Shown here piece by piece: positions 25,642-39,165 of a DNA stretch of 64,000 bases. Origin of the DNA: Ustulina deusta (lineage: Eukaryota; Ascomycota; Sordariomycetes; Xylariales; Xylariaceae); assembly GCA_023159155.1 (NCBI GenBank), contig JAJNNX010000014.1:124001-188000 (forward strand), given 5' to 3'. Positions within the stretch are counted from its first letter, which is position 1. Every line of letters starts with the position of its first letter. The position numbers were made by a program, and so were the translations under genes. The notes below the pieces were generated by a model, which worked only from the letters and a program-made list of their open reading frames with translations, did not search any database and was not told the DNA's origin.

Positions 25642-28600
25642 ATAGTTTTAATTTAAAAAGTTTATATATTTTTAATTATTATATATTAAAATTAATATAA
25701 AATTATTAAAATATTAAAATAAAAATATTATTGGTTTTATTTAAAATATAATTATAAATAATATATATATAATTATTATAAGTATAAAAGAAATAAAATA
25801 TTACAAAATAAAAGTTTTAGCTTTTTTTATTTATTGTTTATACTAGCTATAATATAATAATATATAGTAATAAATAATAAAAATATATTATTTAATTATA
25901 ATTTTATTTAGACAAAAAATAAATATTATAGAATTGCTAGCTATATAATATTATAAAAATTTATATAGGTTTTTTAGCATACTAAATATATAAATATTAA
26001 ACAATATAGGACTATTTATTTTTAAGTTTATAATAATAATTAATCGTTTTATAAGTATTAAATATTGCTTTAGTAATACTTATTACTTTTAAACCTAAAA
26101 AGTAATAAAATTAACTAATTAAAAATTAGATTAATAATTCTATTTTTATATTAATAAATACTAAAATAATTAAAAAATTTATTTTTTTACTTTAAACTTT
26201 ATATATAATTTTTTATAATATTTATTAATTAATATATTATTACTAAAAATAATAATAAAAATTAATATATAAAACTTTTTAATAATAAATATTAATAAAA
26301 TAGTTATAAATTCTAATACTAAATAATAAATATTTAAATTAATTAATTAAACCTAAAATATTTAAAAAATTATATATAATATAGTAATTTTTATATAAAA
26401 ATAATATAAGCTATAAACTAACAAAAAAAACAACTAATAAATTTTAAAATAAAAAACAAAGTTTTTAAAAAAAAAAAAAAGTTTTATAATATAAGTACTA
26501 ACTACTAGATTAAACTTTTAATTAGTTAAATTTTTTATTTTGGCAAATCTAGTGACTACTTTTAGTTAAAAATATTAATAATAAAGCAAAATTTAAAATT
26601 AAATGAATTAAATAATTAAAAATATATAAAAAAAATAAAAAATTGCAATATTAAGTTATTTAAAAAGGTTATAATTCTAATAATATTTAGTATATAGCTC
26701 AAAATTTTAAAAATACGCTAATTAAGCTTAACTAGTTTTATAAAAGTTATAAAAAAGCTTTTAAACCCTTTATAAAACTATAAAAATAAATATATATAAT
26801 AGTAGCTAATAAATTTACAAACAATTATAAAAATAATAATAAAGGATTATGATATAAAAAAGCTATATAAACTTAATATTATTAATAATTTTAAATTAAA
26901 ACTATATTTAAACTTTTACTTTTAAAAAAAATAATATACTAATTAATATAGTTTTAATAAAACTTATAAAAACTTTAGATTTATATAGCAATAAAATAAA
27001 AATCTATATATAAACCAACCTATAACTTTGTAGCTATATATACAAATTCTATATCTATCTATTTTATAAACTCTAACTTTTTTTTTTTTTTTTTTTTTAG
27101 TTTAGAGTCTTTGTTTATAGTATTAATAAACTAGCTATAGAAGCTTTACTCGACTAATTATAACAAAGTATAACTAAAACTAAAAAGAAATAAAAAAAAC
27201 CTAAGATTTTTAAACTTAAAATAAAAAAAGTTTATATAATAAGTTTTTTAAAAAAACCTAAGCTAATATTAAAAAAATTATATAAAATTTTTAAAATTAT
27301 TTTTATTAAAATAAATAAAAATATTTAGCTAAAAAAACTTTAAAAAAAGTTATTATAATTAACTTTATAATAATTAAAAATAATTATATTAAACTATGTG
27401 AAAAAAATTTAAATTAATTAAATAATATTATAAAAAACTTTTAATAATAAACTAATTTTATTTTAAAAAAAAATCTAAAGTTTTAGTATTATTATAACTA
27501 AGATCTAATATAATATTAAAACTTAATAATAAAAAATATATTTTAAAACTTTACTAATATTAAATATTTATATAGTTTATTTTATTTTAAAAAAAATTTA
27601 TAAATAAATTGCTAGCTATAGATTTTATTTATACTTAAATTTAAATTAATTATTATTAAAAAATATATATATTTAAAAACTAAAATAATATTAGCTTTAA
27701 ATATTAGTAGTATTATATTTAATTATTATAATATTATTTGTTTTATAAAATTAATTGTTATTAATTTTAAAATTATTTTATTTTATTTTATCTTAAACTT
27801 ATAAAAAATATTTTAATAAAAAGTTTTATTATTTAGTTTAAAAATAAAACTTATTTAAGAGTAAACTTTTATTAAAATATAAATTTAAAAACTTTTAAAT
27901 AAATAATATTTTAATTTATTTTAAAACTAAAAAATAGCACTAGACTTATTACAAAAAAATAATCTATTATTTATATTAAGCTGAATATTAAAAAAATATT
28001 AAAAAGTTTTATTTTAATATATTTATTATTAATTATTTAAAAATAGTTATAAAATTAATTTTATTAAAATTTAAGCAATTGTAAATTAAAAGTTTAATAA
28101 TTTTAAAAATATTAAATTAATTTAGTTATTTTTTAAGTTTTATAATTATATTTGTATATTTATTTATTATATTAGCAAAATTGCTAATTTTTTAAACTAA
28201 CTATTAAAAAATTTTTTATTTATAATTAAATTAAAATAAAAATAAACTTTTAAATATATAAAACTACTAATATATAAAATATTTGTTTTACTTTTTTTAA
28301 ACTTAGCTAACTAATATAAATAAAAATAAAAATTTTATATAATATAATAAAAAAAATTATTTGGTAATAGTAATAAAATTTAACCTAAAAATTTATAAAA
28401 TATTTTTTTAAAATAATAATATTGATTAAACAAATTTATTTAATTTAAAACTATAAATTTTTTATAATAACTAATTATTAAGTTTTAATATATTTTTTAA
28501 ATAAATAGATTTTATTAATATAATAAATCTACTAAGCTGATTTTTTATTAAACTTTAATATTATTTTTTCGTACTAACTAAAATAAAAAAATATAATAAC

Positions 28601-30425
28601 TAATATTTTATTAAACAAAATAGTAAAACTTTTTATAATAAAAATTAAACAAACAAAAAAAAAGAATTTTAGTTTTTTTTAATAAAATATTAAGTTTTAT
28701 ATTAATTATAAATTTTTTATTTAATATTTTTAAAAAAACTAAACTAATAAACTTAATTAAATAAAAAACTAGTTATAAAATCTAAAAAATAAAAATAAAA
28801 AGTTATATATATTTAAAATTATTTTAAAAAAAATTATTTTTTATATATTTTTAATTATTATATACTAAAATTAGTATAAAACAATTAAAATATTAACACA
28901 AAAATATTATTAGTTTTATTTAAAATATAATTATAAAACAAACAAAATATTATAAAATAAAACTTTTAATTTTTTATTATTATTTTTTATATTAGTTATA
29001 ATATAGCAATATATAGAAATAAATAATAAAAATATATTATTTTACTAATAAAAATATAATTATATATAAAAATTTATATAAATTTTTTAGTATATTAAAT
29101 GTATAGATATTAAAAAATATAAAATTATTTATTTTTAAATTTATAGTAATAATTAATAGTTTTATAAGTACTAAGTATTGCTATAGTAATACTTATTACT
29201 TTTAAACCTGAAAAGCAATAAAATTAACTAATTAAAAACTAAATTAATAATTCTATTTTTATATTAATAAATACTAAAATAACTAAAATATTTATCTTTT
29301 TTTTAAACTTTATATATAATTTTTTATAATATTTAAATTAATTTATTAAACTATAAACATTTCAAAAATAATATAAACTATAAGCTAATAAAAAAAAACG
29401 CTTAATAAATTTTAAAATAAAAATTAAAATCTTTTTAAAAAAAAAAGTTTTATAATATAAGTACTAACTATTAAATTAAATTATTAATTAATTAATTTTT
29501 TTAAAATCCTAAAAAAACAAAAATTTAGCTACATTTTTAATTTGCTTAATTTTTATAAAATAAAAAACTTATTTTATATTAACTATTTATAAAAAACAAA
29601 TAATAACTTTTTATTTTAGCAAATCTAATTACTACTTTTAGCTAAAAATATTAATAATAAAACAAAATTTAAACTTAAATAAATTAAATATTTAAAAATA
29701 TATAAAAGAAAATAAAAAACTATTATATTAAATTATTTAAAAAAAATTATAATTTTAATAATATTTGATATATAAGTTAAAATTTTAAAAATATACTAAT
29801 TAAATTTAAATAATTTTATAAAACTTATAAAAAAGCTTTTAAACTTTTAATAAAATTATAAAAATAAATATATATAGTAATAGCTAATAAATTTATTAAT
29901 TATTATAAAAATAATAATAAAATAATATGTTATAAAAAATATATATAAACCTAATATTATTAATAATCTTAAATTAAAACTATATTTAAATTGTTAGTTT
30001 TAAAAAAAAGTAATATAATAGTTAATATAGTCCTAGCAAGACTTGCAAAAACTTTAGACTTATATAGCAATAAAATAAAAAATCTATATACGGATTAACT
30101 TATAACTTTATAGCTATATATATAAAGTTTATATCTATCTATTTTATAAACTCTGAAAATTTTTTTTTTAACTTAAAGTTTTTATTTATAATATTAATAA
30201 ACTAGTTATAAAAGCTTTATTTAACTAATTATAATATTAAATTATTTTATTTTTTATTAAAAGATTAATTAAAATTTTAAATATTAAATAAAACCTATTT
30301 TTAATAAATTATTATAAATTTATAAAACAAACTAAAATAGCTATAAAATATTTAAATTAAAAATTATAACTTTTTTATAATTATTGTTAAAATAATTAAA
30401 TAAATATTTGTTTAGTTATAAACTT

Positions 30426-33400
30426 TGTTATAATTAGTTAAATAAAGCTTTTATAGCTAGTTTATTAATATTATAAACAAAAACTCTAAACTAAAAAAAA
30501 AAAAAAAAAAAGTTAAAATTTTTAAAATAAATAAATATAGATTTTATATATATAGTTATAAAGTTATAAATTAATTTATATATAAATTTTCTGTTTTATT
30601 GCTATATAGGTCTAAAGTTTTTATAAGTTTTGCTAAAACTATACTAATTATTATATTATTATTTTTTAAAACTAAAAATATAAATATAGTTTTAATTTAA
30701 AATTATTAATAATATTAAATTTATATAAATTTTTTATAATATGTTATTTTATTATTATTTTTATAATTATTTCTAAATTTATTAATTATTATTATATATA
30801 TTTATTTTTATAGTTTTATAAAAAATTTAAAAGTTTTTTTATAAGTTTTATAAATTTATTTAAGCTTAATTAGTATATTTTTAAAATTTTAATTTATATA
30901 TTAAATATTATTAAAATTAAAACTTTTTTAAATAACCTAGTATTATAGTTTTTTATTTTTTTTATATATTTTTAATTGTTTGATTTATTTAATTTTAAAT
31001 TTTGTTTTATTATTAATATTTTTAGCTAAACATAATAATTAGATTTACTAAAATAAAAAATCATTATTTATTTTTTATAATTAGTTAATATAAAATAAGT
31101 TTTTTATTTTATAAAAGTTAAATAAATTAAAAATATAGCTAAATTTTTTTTTTTTTTAAATTTTAAAAAGTTTAACTAATTAAAAGTCTAATCTAATAGT
31201 TAATACTTGTGTTATAAAACTTTTTTTTTTTTTAAAAACTTTATTTTTTATTTTAAAATTTATTAAGTGTTTTTTTTTTAATTTATAACTTATATTATTT
31301 TTTAAACGTTTTAAGTTTAATAAATTAATTTAAATATTTATTATTTAGTATTAAAATTTATAATAGTTTTATTAATATTTATTATTAAAAAGTTTTATAT
31401 ATTAACTTTTATTATTATTTTGAAAAATAATATATTAATTAATAAATATTTTAATTATTTTAGTATTTATTAATATAAAAATAGTAATTATTACTATAAA
31501 GTTAAAATAAATAGTTTTATATTATTTAATATTTATATATTTAGTATGCTAAAAAATTTATATAGATTTTTATAATATTATATAGCTAGCAATTTTATAA
31601 TGTTTGTTTTTTTTATTAAATAAAATATAATTAAATAATTAAATTTATTTATAAATATTTATATATAGTTATAATTTTATTAGTTAAATAGTACATTTTT
31701 ATTATTTATTATTATATATTACTATATTATATCTAATATAAATATTAAATAAAAAAAGGTAAAAGTTTTATTTTATAATATTTTTTTTTATAGTTATAAT
31801 AATTATATATATATTATTTATAATTATATTTTAAATAAAACTAATAATATTTTTGTTTTAATATTTTAATTGTTTTATATTAACTTTAGTATATAATAAT
31901 TAAAAATATATAAATTTTTTAAATTAAAGCTATATAAAAAAAATAGTTTTATTTAAAATAACTTTAAATATATATAGTTTTTTATTTTTATTTTTTAAAT
32001 TTTATAACTAGTTTTTTTATTTAATTAGGTTTATTAAATTAGCTTTTTAAAAAGTATTAAATAAAAAGTTTATAATTAATATGAAACTTAGAATTTTGTT
32101 AAAAAAACTAATATTATTGTTTTTTTTTTTTTTTTTTAGTTTTTATTATAAAAAGCTTTATTATTTTTTTGTTTTAATTAGTACTAAAAAATAATATTAA
32201 AATTTAATAAAAAGTTAACCTAATAGATTTATTATATTAATAAAATTTATTTATTTAAAAAATATAATAAAGTTTAATAATTAGTTGTTATAAAAAATTT
32301 AATTTTAAAAAACTTTCAATAATAATATTTTAAATTTTATATTATTACTAAAAATTTATAGTTTTAAATTAAATAAATTTATTTAATTAATATTATTGTT
32401 TTAAAAAAATATTTTATAAGTTTTTAAGTTATATTTTTTTTTTTTATTAAATAAAAGTTTTTTTTATATTATATAAAGTATTTATTTTTATTTATATTAG
32501 TAATTTTATATATTTAAAAGTTTATTTTTATTTTTTTTAATAGTTAATTTAGAAAATAAGAATTTTATTAACATAATAAATAGATATATAAATATAGTTA
32601 TAAAACTTAAAAAATAACCAAATTAATTTAATATTTTTAAAATTATTCAAATTTTAATAAAATTAATTTTAATTTTTACTTTAGTATTTATAATTATTTT
32701 TAAATAATTAATAATAAATATATTAAAATAAGATTTTTTAATGTTTTTTTAATAGTTAGTTTAGTATAAGCAATAAATTATTTTTTTATAATAGGTTTAG
32801 TATTATTTTTTAGTTTTAAAATAAATTAAAATATTATTTATATAAATATTTATAAATTTATATATTAAAAAAACTTATTATTAAATAGGTTTTATTTTTA
32901 AACTAAATAATAAAACTTTTTATTAAAATATTTTTTCATAAATTTAAAAAAAATATATATATATATAATTTTAAAATTAATAATAATAAATAAAAAGTTT
33001 TAATAATATTTGATTTTATAAAATAAATAATATTATTAATATTTAGAACTAATATAATTTTATTTTTTAAATATATATTTTTTTATTAGTAATTAATTAT
33101 AAATTTAAGTATAAATAAAATAAAAATACTATTTAAGTTTATATTTTATTTAATAAAATTTATAGCTAGTAGTTGATTTATAAAGATTTTTTAAATAAAA
33201 TAAATAAAATAAATTATATAAATATTTTTTATTATTAAGTTTTAATATTATATTAAATTTTAGTTATAATAATAGTAAAGCTTTAGAGTTTTTTTAAAAA
33301 AAACTTTTTTAAATATAATAATTAAAAAATTAAAAAGCTTTATATTAATTTTATATATTTAAAGGTTTTTTCTAAAAAAATTAAAATTAATTTATTATTA

Positions 33401-35358
33401 AAAGTTTTTTATAATATTATTTAGTTAATTTAATTTTAATTTTTTATAAAATATTAATGATTTCTAATTGTTATAAACTTAATTATAATAAGCTTTTTAA
33501 ATAAATTTTAGCTAGTTATTTTTATTTATTTTAATAAAAATAATTTTAAAAGTTTTGTATAATTTTTTTAATAATAGCTTAGTTTTTGTTTTTTTTAGAA
33601 ATTATTATATAAACTTTTTTTGTTTTAAGTTTAAAAATTTTAAGGTTTTTTTATTTTTTTTAAGTTTTAGTTATATTTAAAATAATTATTTTATTTTTAA
33701 AAAATTGCTTTAATGTTTAATAATATTTTTTTAATATTTAATTATATTAATTAGTATTTTTTATATTTTTAATTTTATATTTTATTATTTATAGTTAAAA
33801 AGTTTACTAATAATTATTAATAAAAATTAGACTAATCAAAATAAATTATTTAGTTAGATTAATTATTATTTTTAAGTTTTTATTAGAATATTTTATTTTA
33901 TTAATTATTTAATACTAATAATAACATTTAATTTTTAAATTATTAATTATTTTGTTTTAATAATTATAAAGTTTTAAAAGTTTTATTATATAAATTTATA
34001 ACTAATTATTACAAAAATATAAGTTTTAATATTATATAAAACTAAAGTTTGTATTTCAATATTATTAATTTATTTATTTTAGTTATATATTTTACCTAAA
34101 ATAAATAAAAAAATTAATAAAAATATTTTATTAGTTCTATTTATTTTTTAAATTAAATAAACTACTAAAGGTATTTCTACTATATATTTTTTTATTAGTT
34201 AAATATTTTAAATTTTAAGTTTTTAATTAAAATAGTTAATTAATATATATATATATATATTTTATAAATAAAACAAGTTTTATTATTTTAATAACCTTTC
34301 TTTTTTATAATTAAAGTTTATTTTAAAAATTAATAGTTAAATTTATAAGTTTAATTTATTAATAATTTTTATAAGCTTATTTAATATTATACATTAATTT
34401 AATAATTTTATTAATAAATAATTTATAAAAGTTTTATATAAAAATAAACTTATTAATATTTTTATTAGTTTTATATATATAAATTTAAAATATTTTATAA
34501 ATAATAATTATTTGATTAAAATTATAATAATTTATTAATAAAATTTAAATTATTTTAATAACATTATTAAATAAAGATATTCTTTTATAAATTTTTTAAT
34601 ATATTTCTTTAATTACTTTATAATATATTAAAATGAATTATTTTTAGTTTAAATAATAATAATATTTTTATTTAGTTTTTTTATTAATTTATAAATCTAA
34701 TTATTAAATAAAGCTTTAATTTTTATAAACTTATTAAAATTAGTTTTTTATATTTTAGTTTTGTTAGTATAAAAAAAGTTTAAAATTAACATTTTTAAAT
34801 ATATTTTTTATTATTAAATTATAGTTATTTTTTAAAAATACTAAAATAAGTATAGCAAAAAACTAGTGTTTTATTTTTTTTATTTATTAAAAAAAGTTTA
34901 TTAAAACTAATATAAAATTATAAATTTAAATAGTTTTAAAAAATTTTTAAATTTATTTAAAAATAATAAGCTAGCTATATTTAATAATTAAAATTTTTTA
35001 TTTATTTAAAACCTAAAAATAAATTTAAAATATTTAAAATTAAGTTTTTTATAAATTATTAATTTTTAAATAATATAAAAATTAAAAGTTTTTTTAAATT
35101 TATATTATAAAATATATAATTTTTTATATTAAATATATAATTCAAAAAAAGTTTATTTATATTTTATTACTTATAGCAAAATAAAAAATATTTATTTATT
35201 AAATATTTATTAACATTATAAATAAAAACTTTAAACTAAAAAAAAAAAAAAAAAAAAAAGTTAGAATATTTAGAATAAATAGATATAGATTTTTTATTTT
35301 ATTGCTATATAGGTCTAGGGTTCTTACAAGTTTTGCTAGGACTATACTAACTATTATA
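30426..35358 (-). mobile_element. LTR retrotransposon 4, minus orientation
   Basis: The left (3') LTR is 30426-30655 and starts TGTTATAATTAG. The right (5') LTR is 35209-35358 and has lost part of its sequence. AACTT flanks both ends (30421-30425 and 35359-35363). Length ~4.93 kb. Internal sequence is the reverse complement of the other elements. RIP-degraded. Confidence 0.75.
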
Positions 35359-35363
35359 AACTT

Positions 35364-36615
35364 TACTGCTATTTTTTTACTATATAAATTAATAAGTTTA
35401 TAGCTTTATAAAATATTATTTATTTTTTTATATTAAATTATTATAATTAGATCAATTATATAATTAATATTATTATATTTTTTATAAAAAAAAAGCTTAA
35501 TTAAAAAAAACCTTAAAAAATAACGCAAATTATTAATAAATATATTAATATAGCTAGATTAGTTCTAAAATAAACTTAAAAAAATAATTTAAAAAAAAAC
35601 TATTTTTAATAAAAACTTAATTTTAAAATAAAAAACTAAATATTTATTATTAAAAAATAGCAATTATAAATTATAAACTAGCTATTCAATAAACTAAACT
35701 ATTTACTAATATATTAATATTTTAAAAACTTTTAAAAAACAAGCGTTATTATTTTTTAATTAAAAATGCTTCTAATATAAAAATTAATAAATTTATATTA
35801 TATTAACTAATTATAAAAATACTTAAATAACTTTTTATTAGGTTAATTAATAAAATAACTGATAAATAAAATAATAATACTTAAAGAAATTAAAAATAAA
35901 AAATTAAATATATTTAAACTTTGCAATTATATTATAAAAAAACTTTATTATACTAAATAAACTAAAAAAACTAAAATTTTAATAAATAATAGTACTTAAC
36001 TAGTAATTTTCAAAATTTCCTAAAGCTATTATTATTAATTTTATAAAAATAAGCTAGATTTATTAGAACAGCTAAAAAAATTTTAAAAATTAGCTTAAAA
36101 CCGCAAAAAAAAATAAGTTTAAAAAAATATATTTAAAAAATAATATATTAGAAAAAAAAATTCCTATTATAACGCTTAAAAAAATATAACATAAATATAA
36201 ATATAATAATAAGCGATATTAATAAGCTATAACTTTAATAAGCTAGAACTTTAATAAGCTATAAAAAAAACTTAAGCGTTTTTATAAAATAAAAACCTAT
36301 AATATAGTAATAAAAAAGCAAATACTTAAAGTAATCCTTTTTTTTACTAAAAAACAGCTAAAACCCCGGAGTTCGAATCTTGGAGCAAAATTTAAAAAAA
36401 AATTATAGCTAGCTAACTAGCTAGCCCAATGGCCCTTTATTAATAAAAGAACCTATAAGTAGCACGGGCCACCTATTATATATATAACTATCCAACTATA
36501 TATATATAAATCTTTCTATATATTATTTATATTTAGGTTTTTTTTTTTTTTAATTAATATATATTTAGTATTCAAACTAGGTGCTTTGCTTCTTAAAAGG
36601 ACACTTATTATAACA
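35364..36615. other. Degraded sequence of unassigned origin
   Basis: AT-rich, different from the LTR family. It contains a less mutated patch with GGAGTTCGAATCTTGG at 36368-36383, which resembles a tRNA T-arm / Pol III B box without a complete tRNA. A decayed SINE or DNA transposon is possible but not shown. Confidence 0.4.
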
Positions 36616-37582
36616 AGTAATAATATTTTAAAATTTATATTACTATTAAAAATTTATAGTTTTAAATTAAATAAGTTTATTTAATTAATATTATTATTTT
36701 AAAAAAATATTTTATAAGTTTTTAAGTTATATTTTTTATTATTACTAAATAAATTTTTTTATTATATTATATAAAATTTTTATTTTTATTTATATTAATT
36801 AACTTAGTTTAAAAAAAACTAAAACTAATATTTTATATATTAATAATTTTATATATTTTTATTTTAATTTTAATTTTAATCTAATTATTAATAGTTTATT
36901 TTTTTTAACAATTAGTTTAAAAATATAATTATTTTATTAATATAATATATAAATATATAAATATAGTTATAAAATTTAAAAAAAACTAAATTAATTTAAT
37001 ATTTTTAAAATTATTTAAATTTTATATTTTATATTAGTTTTATATATTTAAAAAAATAAAATTTTAAAAATAAAATTAATTTATTATTAAAAACTTTGTA
37101 TAATACTGCTTGATTAATTTAAATTTATTTTTTTTATAAAATATTAATTATTTTAAAAAAGAATTTAAATAATTTAATATACTTATTTTTAATTATTATA
37201 AACTTAATTATAACAAGTTTTTTTTAAGTTTTTTTAGCTAATTATTTTTATTTGTTTTAATAAAAATAATTTTAAAAATCTTATATAATTTTTTATATTA
37301 AATATATAATTAAAAAAATTTATATTTATATTTTATAAATTATAATAAAATAAAAAATTTATATTTATTAAATATTTATTAATAAATAATTAATAAATTT
37401 AAAATAATATTATAATTAATTAAGTAAAACTTTTATAACTAGTTTATTAACATTATAAATAAATATAAACTATATATATATAGATATAAAGTTATAAATT
37501 AATTTATATATAAGTTTTTTATTTTATTATTATATAAGTCTAAAGTTTTTATAGGTTTTACTAAAACTATATTAATTATTAT
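36616..37582 (-). mobile_element. LTR retrotransposon fragment, minus orientation
   Basis: 36616-37407 matches reverse-complemented internal sequence (compare 32310-32460). It ends in a shortened LTR at 37408-37582 that lacks the A-tract region. Confidence 0.6.
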
Positions 37583-37863
37583 AGTATAAAAATAAATATA
37601 TATAATAATAATTAATAAATTCATAAATAATTATAAAAATAATAATAAAATAATATATTATAAAAAAATTATATAAATTTAATATTATTAATAACTTTAA
37701 ATTAAAATTATATTTAAATATTTAGTTTTAAAAAAAGTAATATAATAATTAATATAGTTTTAATAAAACTTATAAAAATCTTAAACTTATATAATAATAA
37801 AATAAAAAACTTATATATAAACTAACTTATAACTTTATAGTTATATATATAGAATTTATATCT

Positions 37864-38436
37864 ATTTATTTTATTTATTTATTTATTTATTTTATTTATT
37901 TTATTTATTTTATTTATTTTATTTATTTTATTTATTTTATTTATTTTATTTATTTTATTTATTTTATTTATTTTATTTATTTTATTTATTTTATTTATTT
38001 TATTTATTTTATTTATTTTATTTATTTTATTTATTTTATTTATTTTATTTATTTTATTTATTTTATTTATTTTATTTATTTTATTTATTTTATTTATTTT
38101 ATTTATTTTATTTATTTTATTTATTTTATTTATTTTATTTATTTTATTTATTTTATTTATTTTATTTATTTTATTTATTTTATTTATTTTATTTATTTTA
38201 TTTATTTTATTTATTTTATTTATTTTATTTATTTTATTTATTTTATTTATTTTATTTATTTTATTTATTTTATTTATTTTATTTATTTTATTTATTTTAT
38301 TTATTTTATTTATTTTATTTATTTTATTTATTTTATTTATTTTATTTATTTTATTTATTTTATTTATTTTATTTATTTTATTTATTTTATTTATTTTATT
38401 TATTTTATTTATTTTATTTTATTTATTTTATTTATT
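37864..38436. repeat. (TTTTATTTA)n 9-bp tandem array, ~60 copies
   Basis: Nearly perfect alternation of TTTTA and TTTA over ~570 bp. It has replaced the CTATTTATTTTAT segment present in other LTR copies, so it grew from a seed within the LTR. Confidence 0.95.
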
Positions 38437-38462
38437 TTAAAGTTTTTGTTTATAGTATTAAT

Positions 38463-39110
38463 TAATTAATTAATTAATTGATTTATTTAATGTTATATAA
38501 AGGGCTGCCTCACACAAAGGCTACCTATAACTAACCTCCCTAGAGATATAGGACGTAGCAAGCTTTTATAATATAATAATGCTAGATTATGCCTTTATAA
38601 GCTTAATATTCCATAGCTTGTAGTTTCTACAACTAGATCCTTTAGACTAGCCTTTTAAGTATTACTTTATATACTGCTCTTTATGCCTTTTTTATATATT
38701 TGCTATAACAATTAACCTTTTTTTATTAAATATAAACGGTCCTAAAAATAACGCTTATACTTTTTAAAACTTTTTATGTTTATACTAATAAAACTTTATA
38801 AAAAAAACCTATTAGTAATTTAAATAGGTATTACTATTGCTTTTTACTGCTAGTTATATAAAAATTAGTATTAAGTTTAGTATAATTATTATATTTGCTA
38901 CTTTATGCTTAATATCGAGCGTTAGGATTATATTTAGTCCTTAAAAGTTAAAATATAACCTATTATTAACTGTCCTAAAGCTAGAACTTTATGTTTTCTT
39001 CCTTTTAGTGGCCTATTAGTACAAAGAGAAAATGCTATATATAAAATATATAGGGGACCCACTTTCTATACTAACAGCTAATGCTAAGCTTAGTAGTTAA
39101 AGGAGGGAAG
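38463..39110 (-). mobile_element. 648-bp insert with 17-bp target-site duplication (LINE-like)
   Basis: TTGTTTATAGTATTAAT occurs on both sides (38446-38462 and 39111-39127) and is present once in intact LTRs. On the minus strand the insert ends in an ATTA-type simple repeat. A long target duplication plus a simple-repeat tail is typical of 5'-truncated non-LTR retrotransposons. I cannot read a reverse transcriptase in it. It is moderately AT-rich but far less mutated than its host LTR. Confidence 0.6.
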
Positions 39111-39165
39111 TTGTTTATAGTATTAATAAACTAGCTATAAAAGCTTTACTTAACTGATTATAACA

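Larger units (their letters stand above)
23483..27165 (+). mobile_element. LTR retrotransposon 3, nested, internally deleted
   Basis: 5' LTR 23483-23711 and 3' LTR 26934-27165, flanked by AAGTAT direct repeats (23478-23483 and 27166-27171; the boundary is uncertain by 1 bp). Host sequence on the two sides joins into the order seen unbroken near 15200 in element 1, which shows insertion into element 2. It is only 3.7 kb: around 24690 the sequence jumps to a position matching ~16380 of element 1, so ~2 kb of internal sequence is missing. Confidence 0.75.
21258..30236 (+). mobile_element. LTR retrotransposon 2, outer element of a nested pair
   Basis: 5' LTR 21258-21489 and 3' LTR 30015-30236, with TTAAAT at both outer edges. 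Its internal region is split by retrotransposon 3 (23483-27165). Removing that leaves ~5.3 kb, close to element 1. It also carries a 167-bp tandem duplication at 22157-22490. Fully RIP-degraded. Confidence 0.7.
8693..39165. mobile_element. AT-rich, RIP-degraded retrotransposon block (~30 kb)
   Basis: This spans about 30 kb of extreme AT content with no reading frame of even 60 codons until 40230. The surviving C residues are mostly followed by T, and CpA/TpG are scarce, which fits RIP's CpA preference. The block is built from repeated copies of one LTR family plus its internal regions. About ten LTR copies can be picked out by the shared order: ATAATAGTTAGTATAG, a conserved stretch with ACCTATATAG, a T-tract before TTAG, GTATTAATAAACTAGC, and an end at TAACA. 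Individual elements are listed separately. The segments 9072-13103 and 35364-36615 are equally degraded but I could not assign them to this family. No functional protein is encoded. Confidence 0.9.
37742..39165 (+). repeat. LTR copy split by a satellite expansion and a later insert
   Basis: The LTR begins at 37742 after a purine run, is interrupted by the 9-bp array (37864-38436) and by a 648-bp insert (38463-39110), and ends TAACA at 39165. Without these it would be ~200 bp. Confidence 0.7.

Noticed and set aside
37864..38436. CRISPR-like or promoter array
   Set aside because: It is a continuous 9-bp satellite without spacers, in a eukaryotic repeat.
8693..39165. Mitochondrial DNA insertion as the source of the AT-rich block
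   Set aside because: No mitochondrial genes or rRNA-like stretches are seen. The block is organised as paired LTRs with target duplications, and a repeat pair shows pure RIP-type transitions.
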